From positions 37,047,305 to 37,111,304 of the forward strand of contig OY855908.1 in NCBI GenBank assembly GCA_963693305.1: a DNA stretch of 64,000 nucleotides, read 5' to 3'. Shown here one piece after another: positions 33,643 to 44,578 of the stretch; the first letter of the stretch is position 1, and every line of letters starts with the position of its first letter. Source of the stretch: Meandrina meandrites (taxonomy: Eukaryota; Cnidaria; Anthozoa; Scleractinia; Meandrinidae). Below the pieces are notes generated by a model that was not told where the DNA came from, made no database searches, and worked only from the letters and a program-made list of their open reading frames with translations. The position numbers and the translations under genes are program-made.

Positions 33643-36600
33643 AAGATGAACTTTTTCAAGCGAAAAAGAAGTATAAAAGATGATGAAAAGGATCAGGAGG
33701 CTGAGGAAAGAGAGGCCAAAAAGCCAAGGTCTATTGTGTCCCTTGTTCGCAAGGCGGGCAATAATTTGAAAGAAAAAATTTCTGTTGCGGTCAAGGCGCT
33801 GACATCACGAACATACACACAGGATGTTAAATCATATCTTTTCACGACACCAGCTGGTCCCTTGCGGTCAGCGAGATACCTGATGACTCCACTGGTGCCA
33901 TTCAGTGCTGTTAAATCATCCCTTGAGTGGAGGTATATGTTTATTTTGTGCTACTGAAAACAAATCCAGCTAGTAACAGGGTGGAAGACTTAAACTAGGG
34001 GAGCTCTGGATTACAAGACCTTTATATCCTAAACGACTCTGAGTCATGTTACCTCTTTATAAAGAAAAAGTTAAATCTGCATTCAGCAACTTTTATAAGT
34101 CTGTAGTTTAAAAAAATTGTTTTCAGTTTATGGCATGTTTTTTAAAATCAATATTAGAAATAACTTTTTTGTCACAGGGGACCATGGAGTTATGATTTTA
34201 ATCATTTAGTAACTTGAGAGAAAGAGGATTGTCAGTGACACAAACTACTCAGAAGGAAATATTCTGAAGTTTCCCCCAGGGGTGGTACCTTTTGAAAATT
34301 TGGGTGGGGGTGTGCATCATGTGTCAAAAACCCTATTTCAGCCCAAAATATGTGACTTTTTCTACCCTACTGTATTTCAGACCTGACCCCAAAATCAACA
34401 CCCCTCATCAGACCAGATTGTACCCAGAAACTGCCTCGGTTTGTCTTAAAATTTGACATGGTCCTCAAATTTCCAACATTTTTAAATCACACTTCCCAAG
34501 GGGTGCACAATAACAACATTACAAATAGAATAGTTTCTTCCAAAAGTGCACGAACCATACTATTTCAGACAAAAATGGTCAAAATCTACACTGTTTTAGA
34601 CAATAATGGCTCAAAAACCATTTCCTCTTTGGCTACACATACCTAATATAGATTATATTTATAAGGGAGTACCCCCCCCCCCCCCCCCCCTCCTTCCTGG
34701 GAATTTTTCCAGCAGGAGTGGAGCATATGACCTTCTGTCTGCCCACAGTTCAGTGTGTGGCAGATCATACTTTCAATTGTGGTTGGCAAGGAAAACTCAG
34801 AATTTTTTTCAGACTAGCCTGTCTCACTGACTGATATAAATCCTTCCCATATTTCTACAAAGCTTAAAATATACCCTGACATATCCAGGAATTTTTTCCT
34901 CTTTTTGTCTTGCAGAGACCATTCTTACTATGTACTGGGTTCTACAGTGGCAGTAACTGAAAGTCACCAACATGAATTCAAGACCGGTGGAGGAAATTAT
35001 CCTATAAGCATACTACCTGAGGTTAAAGGAATATTAACTAACAACTTCTGTACAGCTAGTTATAAAATTTGTTTAACTTACATGTGGTAACGAAACATTT
35101 TTGTAGTCAAATCAAACCATGAAGTATATCAAATTGTAACCTTTTCTGTCAGAAAAGGTAACAATATTTTTATTTATAGTGTTAGCTGCTTAGGGCGTCA
35201 GGGCAGAGGTTTCCCATGTAAAACATTGTAGGGCCCTTACCCTCTGAGCTTTTAATAAGACCAGACACCACTGGAGCTCTGGTGGATTACAGTCAAACGC
35301 CTCCAACCGTAGCCACCCGACAAAGTTTTTGACATCTTTTTGACAAGTTTTTGATTACTTTGATGAGTTTTACGGCTTCCGGTTGCTTCAAACTACCAAT
35401 CAGATGCCTTAAAAATGGAAGGCGGGGTAACAGCCGTTGCATGATTCATCTTGAAACGTCAGAGTTTGAAAGGGTTTCAAACAACGTTCCGCATGAGCAA
35501 TTATGCCAAATTCAACTGGCAATAAATAAATTTTATGCGGATAAAAATTTGGTCAAACTTAACTTTACGTACAGGAAATGTCTTCCGGGTTTGTAAATCC
35601 GGTTGAAATTGAACGTTTCATAGATTGTTCATATGAACTGTGGTGCAAGCGGAAGCCATCAAACTAATCAAAAACTTGTCAAAAAGATGTCAAAAACTTA
35701 GTCGGGTGGCTACGGTTCGACACGCTTGACTGTAATTCTGGTGTAATTTATCAGCTAAAAATTAATACTCCCTTAAAGTGGAGTCTCATACTGCTCTTGA
35801 CAGGTCTCCAACTGTTACCACATTAGGGCAGTCACCTATTTCAAATCTTATTAAAAGTCCTGCAAGCCTTGAGCAGCAATTAAGGGGTTTTTTGATACAG
35901 TCGAACGTCATGTAAGTTGGCACCCTTGGGACCTTAACTAGAAGCTGCTTATAAATTAAAGTTCTCTGCTAACAGGAGGTTGGTAACTGTCATGGATCTG
36001 TATTGCAGCTTGAGGACAAAATCAAGGATTGTATAACGCATCTGCAAACCGCACTCACCATAGGGGGTTAATGTGTGGGGCATTAATTGTCAGGCTGAAG
36101 AATTATTTCCATGATAAATCGATGTCACTAAACATGACTGTTGGTAAAATCTTTGTCCACCTGTTTACAGCATGTGAGGAAATATGGCTCTGCATTTTTG
36201 AATTCCGATGGTGGGGTTCTAATGGCGGGTATTCTAGATGATGGTAGGTACTGGTAGTCGTAATGTTAAAAATTCTCTTTGGTTGGAAGCAGTATTTCCC
36301 TAGGTATTTAAGGCCAGGCAAGCCCTGGAAAATTGTTGCTGCCTGCCTTTAAACAAGATTTAACCAAGCTTAATTCCTTCCGTCAGGCCACAGGAGGTTT
36401 CCTACACACACAGTTGAAAATCCCAATCAAAATACCCCATGGATCTAATCCCCCCTGGATGGGATGCTAGTCCATCACAGGGTTGCCCCCAGCATAATTT
36501 CACTGGTACCCATTCTCATCCACATAGCGCTTTTCACTTCTCCTAGCCGGCGTGTCCTTGGGCACGAGAAACAAAGGGCTCTGGGGACTAAGGGTTTCCA

Positions 36601-39256
36601 GTCCTAGATTCTGGTACTTCCGGTATTCATGTATGTAGTCGTGATGTTTCTATATACTGCATGGGAGAGTCATGGCATATTTTACTTCCGCTCAAGTTTT
36701 CTTTGTTCCAAACAGCCAATCAAAAAAAATTATAATAATTCAAAAATCCTATGTCCCCAGAGCCCTTTGTTTCTCGTGCCAAGGCCCCACTGGCTGAGAG
36801 GAGCAAAAAGGGTTATGAAGACGAGAATGCCATTTATCCACCTGGGTGGAGAGAGGCACTAAGAAGTAATAAAATACAAGCAAAAAAGAAATTACAAGTG
36901 AGAGTAAAGTACCTTGTCCAAGAACACAATGCAGTTACTCCAGTCTGGGCTCAAACCCGGACCGTTCGATCTGAGGTTCAGGCCACTAACCATTAGGCCA
37001 CCATGCCTTCCATTAAATGGATACATTTAAAGCATACAGTACTCGTGGTGTTATACGCCGCATGATGTTCAACCAAAGTAGCTAATAATGACATGGAGCT
37101 TCCATAATTTCCATCGTAGGCACGGTGCGTGGGATCCGCTGCTCCCCAGCTATGAGAAGGAGAATCACAGACACTGTACATGAAGAGTTCTCTCAGTTTC
37201 TTCCCAAAGTGGCTCCATCATTTTACAGGCGAGTTAATATTACACATCAATTTTGAAATGAGGCTGTATTTGGGAGACCCATTCTTAATGAAGGTACTGA
37301 TAATTATTTTGTGAGAAAGGATGAAATATTAAATCAATGGTTATAATTTTGAATGATTATTTATCATTTTACCGAGAGCTTGTTAAGATTGGAGTACTTT
37401 TGGACAGACTCTTTCTCCTAAGCAGTGAAGTGATTCAAGAGCTGAGATGTGACGTTAAATAGAAATACCCCCCCCCCCCCCTTACCCAGACAGTGATATA
37501 AAGTGACAGTCAGTTCTTTTACGGACGTTTGTTTCTTTCCAACAGAGTAAAGTTTGTCCCGATATTTTATCGACAAACTTGTAAAGAAAGACGTGAGGGT
37601 TGGCAAAGCGTTGTGGATGATACCTTTGTGGTGGAGATTACAGTTAAAGCTGGAGTGAAAGGAGAGTTATACGAAACCAGCAAGCACCAGGTAATTGTGA
37701 AAATAACTATTAATAGTTTGAAATATATTTAACAATTATTCCACGTGCGCGCGTTGGATATAAGGTGGTAGATAGCCAACGACGCGCGTAGCGCCGAGTT
37801 GGCTATAACGATCTCATACCCAACAAGCGCGAGTGCAGTAATTGTTTTATTAAAAACGCCGAAAAGAATTGCAATATTTGAGCTCCCTTACTTCTTTCGT
37901 TGATGCGTATTGGCTACAATATTTGTGGTGAAAGGTATATGAGCTCATATACCATTGCCTATTAACCAATCAAAAATCAGGAATTGCAATATACCATTGC
38001 TAGTTTTTAATAAGTATGTATATTTTTTAAGGTTGGTTTTTACTAGAGACGTATTTGGATTCGTGAGAATTGTTACGACCTAGTGAAAATCGACAATCGG
38101 AGTCCTAAGCGGAGTCATTCTCAAGGTCGACGGAGTTGGACTGAGAGTCGGTGCGGCTGTAAGAGCGCTTGCAGCCGAGTGAAAATAGGAATCGTTAGTG
38201 GAGTAATGAGGTCGACCTAATCGGAGTCTGAAGATTCAGAACGTTTCGATTCTGCAAAAGCAGAAGAACAAACCAATCACCATGCTAGTTCTCGCGCCTC
38301 CAAGTGCTTCTGTTCTGCTTGCTCCTCCGTCAGTCTAGTTTTTACCAGATCATTAGTGGAGTCATAAGCGGAATCGGAACTCAGCTTGCGACTCCGTCGG
38401 TTTGATTTCACGAGATCGTATAACGCTCTGCGCTTCTGACGTCTAACAGCCTTTAGAGATTTGATTTTTTTATTGGAGTTTGTTCTTATTATTGTTTTTG
38501 AAATTAAAGGTTTTCATTCGACGCGAATCAAGCGTCCAAGGGCCGCTAAATCCCTTGCAGATTAGGGATATTGTCATTCAGAAGTACCGCGAGGTAGGTG
38601 CCATTCTGCATCTGAAAACTTTGTATTGTTGTAATCTTATCCTGTTTTCCTAAAAAAAAATGTTTCAGCAAGTGGAAATCCTGTTACAATCTGAATGTAA
38701 AATGGATTAACAATAGGATTAGAGAAATAGATCTCGTATTGGCTATTTTGTATTTCTATTGTACAACAGCAGCAACAAGCTCATTTTATTATACAGCAGC
38801 TCGTGCATTTAGTCCATGTAGCCTGAATCTCTGGTGGCGCGCGAATGGAGACGTCTGACGTAAGCGAGATGTCTGAAATGTTCTTTGGCTGTCACTTGCG
38901 CGGGAAAATTCAAAGTTCAACCAATCAGAGACATTCCACAGGTCATTGTAGCACTAATGGTCGGTCTCTGACTTCTCTCGTGCCGGGTTGGGGGTGTGGG
39001 GGGGGGGGGGGGGGGGGAGGTAGGTAGGTGAATCGATGATGTGAAAAAAGCGTCCGATATTTCCTCAGTCTTCAAATTGTTTCTGTAGGTAATAGAAGAG
39101 AGGAGGATCAAGGCAATGGCTCTGGATTCGCCTACACAAGCCGAAGACAAGAGAGAGACCACAACTGGGAAGGGTGAAAGCGCCAGCAGGCAAGAGAAGA
39201 TGCGTACTCCTTCGGCCAAATCGAAATCACGCAAAGTTATTGTGATTTCACCATGA
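33643..39256 (+). CDS. Schlafen-like AlbA_2 domain protein, eight coding exons
   Basis: Coding exons: 33646-33932 (ATG 33646, three bases after an acceptor), 34916-35021, 36171-36243, 37033-37077 (probable), 37150-37228, 37546-37690, 38510-38593, 39089-39256. Each has an AG before it and a GT after it, except a GC donor after 37228. Phases agree at every join (2, 0, 1, 1, 2, 0, 0). About 328 residues. The N-terminus is basic (FFKRKRSIKDD, KKPRS), probably a nuclear signal. The middle is the Schlafen AlbA_2 fold: QHEFKTGGGNYP, then HVRKYGSAFLNSDGGVLMAG, then FVPIFYRQ, and VFIRRESSVQGPL at the end. Acidic and basic positions that make Schlafen proteins tRNA nucleases (the E-x-EFK pattern) are only partly kept, so activity is uncertain. 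The closest family is the Schlafen-like 1 group. The tail is charged and ends SRKVIVISP. Introns hold several MITEs and a SINE. Confidence 0.75.
34674..34691. repeat. C homopolymer
   Basis: Run of about 18 C in the first intron of the Schlafen-like gene, after 'gggagta'. Confidence 0.9.
35293..35732. mobile_element. Mariner-like MITE in intron
   Basis: The end ACAGTCAAACGCCTCCAACC pairs with an inverse end ACAGTCAAGCGTGTCGAACC, followed on both sides by 'gtagccacccgac' and '(t)ttttgacatc'. TA-rich flanks. About 440 bases, no transposase. Confidence 0.65.
36430..37012. repeat. SINE-like repeat, copy 2, split by a MITE
   Basis: Same consensus order as the copy at 19442-19690, from 'gggatgctagtccatcacagg' to 'gggctcaaacccggac' and 'aaccattaggccacc'. 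A MITE interrupts it at about 36511-36830, with the SINE resuming at 'catttatccacctggg'. Confidence 0.65.
36511..36830. mobile_element. MITE nested in the SINE, 'ggcacgagaa' family
   Basis: Inverted ends: cattctcatcc..cttttcacttctc..ggcacgagaaacaaaggg against the reverse complement of the 36750-36830 part. An inner 28-base stretch (36555-36582 and 36752-36779) is perfect. Confidence 0.65.
37033..37077 (+). CDS. Probable 45-base microexon of the Schlafen-like gene
   Basis: It is preceded by tttaaag and followed by GTAGCT. The frame entering in phase 1 gives YSTRGVIRRMMFNQ, which suits the place between the GGVLMAG strand and the RRRITDTV helix. Without it the gene still joins in frame (phase 1 to phase 1), so it may be skipped or false. 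Confidence 0.5.
37727..37895. mobile_element. Abundant MITE 'acaattattcc', copy 1
   Basis: Nearly the same as 49503-49672: acaattattcc, gcgcgcgttggatat, ccaacg.cgcgtagcgccgagttggctata, ccaacaagcgcgagtg, aattgttttattaaaaacgcc. Its own ends are inverted (acaattatt/aattgt). Confidence 0.7.
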
Positions 39257-39285
39257 ATTACCATTTCCTTGCGTAATGTTTGTTA

Positions 39286-40044
39286 CAGTCAACTCTTTCT
39301 AAGAAGGACACCGGCGGGACCGGCCCCAACTGTCCGTGTTAGAGAGGTGTCCAGTTTATGGAGAGTCAAGGTAACGTAACACCAATACTTCTGAGATCAT
39401 AAAGCTGAACCTAGGCACGATAAATGCACGTCTGTTTTTACTTTTAGGCCTGTTTAAAGCTGCTTACTTTAAAAAATAACCTGCAAACTGTGACAAGAAT
39501 ATTAGGAAATTGACTCGTTTGTTCATAAAATCCATAGTTTTTGCTAAAACTGAAAATTGAGCAGTACATCTTGCAAACTGGAACACACATGTCTATATGT
39601 ATTTGCTTGTTCAAGCTAGCGTTCACGGCTTTTAGTCTAAACGTAAATTAACGCTTTCAAAACTGGAACACGACTAAAATAATTTTGAAAAAAACTTCGT
39701 TTATTCAGGGAAAAAATTGAGAGTTTCTACAAATTGCAATACTCTGAATAAAGTATAAATCGACATCTTTGGTGCCCTATATCAGCAGAAGTAATCCGTT
39801 ATAGCAGATCGGTCTTGGTAAAAAGTTTGGTTTCGTGAAGTATTAAAGTATTATTCACTAACAAAAACACTTCCTTCTCGAGTGTACGTTGACGGTTTCA
39901 AAGTGTCGGTTGTCCGTCTTAGAGAGCCTCAGAGGTGTCCGTCTTATAGGGAGTTTAGTTAATACAGTACATGACTGATACACGGCAGGAACCAACACCA
40001 GGTGTCTGTCTTTATGGAGGTGTCCGTTAAGAGGGAGTTAACTG
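39286..40044. mobile_element. Mariner-like MITE after the Schlafen-like gene
   Basis: Ends CAGTCAACTCTTTCTAAGAAGG and inverse CAGTTAACTCCCTCTTAACGG, TA on both sides (39284-39285, 40045-40046). It starts 30 bases after the stop codon. An AATAAA at 39747-39752 inside it is the first canonical poly(A) signal for the gene. Confidence 0.7.
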
Positions 40045-40046
40045 TA

Positions 40047-42979
40047 TTCAAACTTATTAATTACAATAGATAAATATTTTTAAGAGTAATAGGCCTTAAA
40101 AGCACGATGACGTCTTATTCACCGCCAAGCCTCGTTTACGCGAAATATTCTCAGCCCTCTGCCACCTTCATGCAATTTTCACGTGGGTATTCTTTTCATC
40201 TTTGCTGCTTTGGGAATTCGTTCATGATAACATTTACAAGTTTGAACTTCGACAGCGAGGCTTGGTGGTTAAACCAGCCAGTCTGACGTAAACATGCATA
40301 AGGGCTGTTATAAATAATGCATTTGCTTATTGTACATATTTCACAGAAAGTTTAAGAGTTTAAAACAATTTGTAATATCTTAAGTAACGCGAAGCCTTCA
40401 TTTCGCAATAATGTCCCGGATTTGAAAAGGATTCAACATATACGAGGGATGGTGGTTAATTTAAAGAGATAAAAACATTTAAAATATTAAAATTGTTTAT
40501 TTTTGTAACGGAATTTACTCATCCGATTTGGTTAAACACTGAAATACAGCCTGGTCAAAGAGAAGAGAGATTTGTTATGATAAGACAAGATATAGATATC
40601 AATGTGTTTATAGGAGAGAGGTTATTAATAAAAAGGAAAATTTATTAAAGGCTACAGGTTATGTGCGCATGTGTGTTTATTACAGACTATATGGTCTCAT
40701 CAGACCGGCGTATTCAAACCCCGGGCACAGGGACTCGCTCTATCCCTTGAAATCATACAAAGCTTAACACCGGGTGTTGACATCTAGATCTGACGGAGAC
40801 GTCCATGTTTTGAATGTTTTGTACCGTCACCAAAAATAAAACTCTACCCAAAGTTCGCACGTTCGTCCCCGCGATGAATAAGGATGATGGAGGTGTAGAA
40901 CACGCAATTATACGCTAGCGCAACATTTTCAGAATCACTGACAAGAAAAATGTTGTGAAAAACTGCGCTTATCAGTTGAGTATGCAACGCGGAAAGTTTC
41001 ACACCCAAGTTTTACCGTTAAAACCCTTGAAACGTTCCTCGTTGCATACTCAACTGTGACGTCTCGGTCCATATAAACGCAAAAGAGAACTTGGGCAATT
41101 TCCCGCCATCTTGACCTCACGCTTGGTCAATAACGCATATATCTTGAACACTTTGTTTCAGTTTGCGTCATTATGTACTCGTTTCGCACTTTATTTGTAC
41201 TCCACGAAGAGGAGTTGGATAATTAAGAGCGATGCTACAAGCCAAAATGTCCAAGATATATTAATCCAACATCTAGCTCAGTAGAATACAAATAACCGGG
41301 AAACTAGCGAAATATTCCAAGGTACATTTTATACTTTTCGGGAAAGAGAAACGCGGGATGATGAATCCCATTAAAGATTTTCGTGCGTAATATCTCAAAA
41401 TACTGCAAGACTCGTGAAGATATATAACGTTGCTACACACTATTATCACATGCCTTTAAGAATAAAACCAATCAGGGGTCTGGAAAGCCGCGTATCCTGC
41501 GGTATCTCATGCACAGGCAGACCATATAACGAAAGCTTACCTCTAAGTTTTGCCGCCAAAGGTCAACCTGGCAGCGCGCGCAGCATACGTATGAATCCCA
41601 GAGCCGCCATTCCTCCCCAGTCCCTGCCTCAGCTCCCTGATGCTGATGACCAGAGTTGAACAGTAGACTATCGGGTACAAATTTGTGTGGCACGTGATCA
41701 TCATATCGAAAACATGAGCCTGACTAGTTGTGAAGTCGCAATCTTCTCCAATTTTTAAAAACCACTATTTTTCATTCAGCTCAAATCAGATCCATTTGCG
41801 AGAAAACGATCAAACATGAATGGCGGACCAAATTTTTTCTCAATAGCTTCTATAGACAGCATGTAAAGAACCGGCTTATCGCTCTACACGCTAGTACGGC
41901 CAGTGGAGTGGAAAGGGAAGAAAAGAAACAAAGCACAAATACCTAAAAAGAGCAAAAACGGTGGTAGAGTTAGATGTGAAGGGACCAGGAAATTTTATCA
42001 TATTTTATATCATGCAGTCGAGTCTGCACAAAATCTGTAAACTGCGAGAGCGTAGAAATGTCGCACACACTCACATAACAACATCGGAACGGCTGTAGAT
42101 AGCCACGGCGACAGTTAACAGATTTCTCACAAGCCCCTGGCAGTTTGCACGAATTGATCGATCAGCACAGATCGGGCCAGATAATTGGTAGAAAGGCGCT
42201 GATGTAGAGTAAAAAAGGCAAGGCTTTAACTCTTTTATTTTTTATTTCTAAACCCAATGTAATGTGCAGTGAAATCAAAAAGAGTTCAATCCCTTGTAAA
42301 GTGCCAATAAACAGCTTATCTTCAAGTTACAACTTTTGTGCATGTCACTCAAAAATGAGGAAATCCCATTGCACTACCCTACTGTGCGATCCTTCCTCGA
42401 AACAGTGCAAGAAAGCGAAATCTTGTTTATTCATTTGCAATAACCTTTTTCTTCATTTGCATACGGCTTCCAATGACTGTAAAAAGGAAAGAAATTGAAA
42501 TGATTAACTTATTGACCAAAGTTTTCATAGTTGAAAGTACAAAGGGCAATACCAACCGAGAAATTAGCATAGTTTGATGAAGAGAGAAGAGAAAGAAACT
42601 GAGGAACGAAGTGAGGTGCAAACAAAGATGTTTAGCAATTTAAGGAAGGGAAAAGGCGAGAAAGCGGAGCTGGCGGGCAGGCACTTATGTCCTGGATTGA
42701 ACGCAGGTATTGTTAGAAAGTACCTTATATATGACTGGGTTATTGACCATTTTCATACTACTTCTTATTAAATTCTCAACCTCGGATATTGCATTACTAG
42801 CTTTGTGATTGGTTTACTGAATCCCGGTTATCAGCCAATATACCTATGTTTGACCTTATATGGGAAACGAGTGCGGCAAGTGCCGCTCAGCTTAAAATTT
42901 TCCTGCGGGAAGCGAAAGTTCCATAAGAAAAATGGCAAATTTGGCGAGCTTTATAATCTTATACAAGAAATAATCGACC
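40047..42979. other. No gene supported
   Basis: It contains a 16-base inverted pair at 40976 and 41042 (agttgagtatgcaacg). A minus-strand frame at 41540-41690 ends in a good GTAAGC donor but has no clear start or partner exon. The rest is AT-rich. Confidence 0.4.
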
Positions 42980-42981
42980 TA

Positions 42982-44478
42982 GCCTCCCACGCAGTCGTTT
43001 TTAGGGGAGATCGGATTGCACTCGCTCCCCACAAACGCCTGCTCAACCGAGAGCAACATTCCTTTCCGCCGCTAAGCCAATCAAATTTTACCTGCTAATA
43101 TCTGGTAGGTTGACCTTGACCGCACGACGCTGTTCGCGGGGCGAGATCAAAACAACATATGTATGCATGGTTTCGACAGAGCTATAAACTCACAAGTTTA
43201 GGATTTATCACTAAATTCATTTCCGATACACAATTTCAGAATTTGCAAATGGGAAAAGAAAAGCAATGTTTTCGTTAATAGCAGTAAATCGCTTGTGCAT
43301 GTTTGTCAAGCTTTGCCTTCAATGTTCGTCGACAGTCTCATCGATTCTTTGGATCGCGTTGTGCGTTTTCTCCTCTTGTAAATTTGATGAGGGAAAAAGT
43401 CAAGTCTTTGTCAAGTATTGGTTTATCTGTAGTAAGTCTGAGCGATTTGAAGAAAGTAGAGGCGGAAAAAGTACTGGGAAAAGCAGCACATTCGGTTGTG
43501 TTTGACAAGCGACAGCCGGAAATATGCCTGCGTTCGCAGGCTATAGTGAACAGTGAAACGGAAACATTTTTTTCGGACGCGAACGTTTCGAATGTTTATC
43601 GAAAAGGATGTGAGCTTTAAGGTAAACTACTTCTTTGGAGAGGCCATGAATTGTATTTAAGCGCGAAAGGAGCAAATAAATTCGGTTTCTCCGTTTCACA
43701 AGAGCGAAGTCGTTTGCGCGGATAAACTACCGCTTCCAACGTCTTCCTAATTTGTTTTTCGCTGCCCAAAAATCAAAAGACCGTCCTAGGTACTATAAAT
43801 GATGGTAGCTCAGAAAAACGCGAAAAGCTACCCTTTGAATCAAAACTCGGCTTTTATATTTTAGACTTTTCAGACCGAATGCAAAATCATTATAATTCAC
43901 CGCATGCAGTTGATTTGTTATTGTGGTCGTCGCTATTTCCAAGTTCTACGCTTTCGTCAACTTAATCGGTTCTTTGCCGTTTTATCTCTCGATTTATTGA
44001 CTTGTAAATACCATATATCTCCTCTTTGATGTTTCCTAACTCTCCTTTTCTTTTTCAAGTCGCTGAAGTATCTTCCAGCTTTTTGAGTTGCATCCAGTGA
44101 TATTTGTTGACCTTTGTTGATGCCAATGATTGCCATTCGATCAGGCGAATTAGATGAATTAACTGCACTTTTCGCAAAAATTTAACCCTTTCAGCAAATG
44201 ACCGATTCAAAGCGTTGTGCATTTGAATTCCATTCAATAATTTTTTTACCGGTGTTTTAGCTATCGTGAACTGATGTGAAATATTTACTTGCGGATTGAA
44301 GTCGCGGGAAATTTGATAAAATCATTTTGATTGGTCATCACAGACAATGTGTCAGTGCTAACTGGTTTGGTTGTCTGGCAAATCAAACAATGGGAAAGGA
44401 ATGTTGCTCTCGGTTGAGCAGGCGTTTGTGGGGAGCGAGTGCAATCCGATCTCCCCTAAAAACGACTGCGTGGGAGGC
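42982..44478. mobile_element. DNA transposon with perfect 86-base TIRs
   Basis: TIRs 42982-43067 and 44393-44478 (GCCTCCCACGCAGTCG...) are exact inverted copies and TA lies on both sides. The inner 1.3 kb has only short frames (for example 43266-43620) without a known domain, so it is non-autonomous. Perfect arms suggest a recent insertion. Confidence 0.75.
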
Positions 44479-44578
44479 TATAATCGACTGTGCCTTCCCT
44501 AAAACCACACAAATACCACAAAAATGCCAATCATAGTTGACTCAACTACGTAAAACTGAAAGGATTGATGCAAAATGT

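Noticed and set aside
35806..35915. Possible exon of the Schlafen-like gene after ctcttgacag
   Set aside because: The open frame needs another phase than the upstream exon gives, and the phase-0 frame has a stop. The exon at 36171 fits phase and protein family instead.
35986..36060. LEDKIKDCITHLQ-like frame after tattgcag, which resembles a helix of Schlafen proteins
   Set aside because: It lies before, not after, the exon it should follow, and no donor is found before its stop.
36900..37000. tRNA gene suggested by 'gggctcaaacccggac'
   Set aside because: Only the T-arm-like part is present, in a repeat shared with 19442-19690; no cloverleaf can be drawn.
41540..41693. Minus-strand frame ending in a GTAAGC donor
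   Set aside because: No ATG start or partner exon and no known domain; it may be a UTR exon but I cannot support it.
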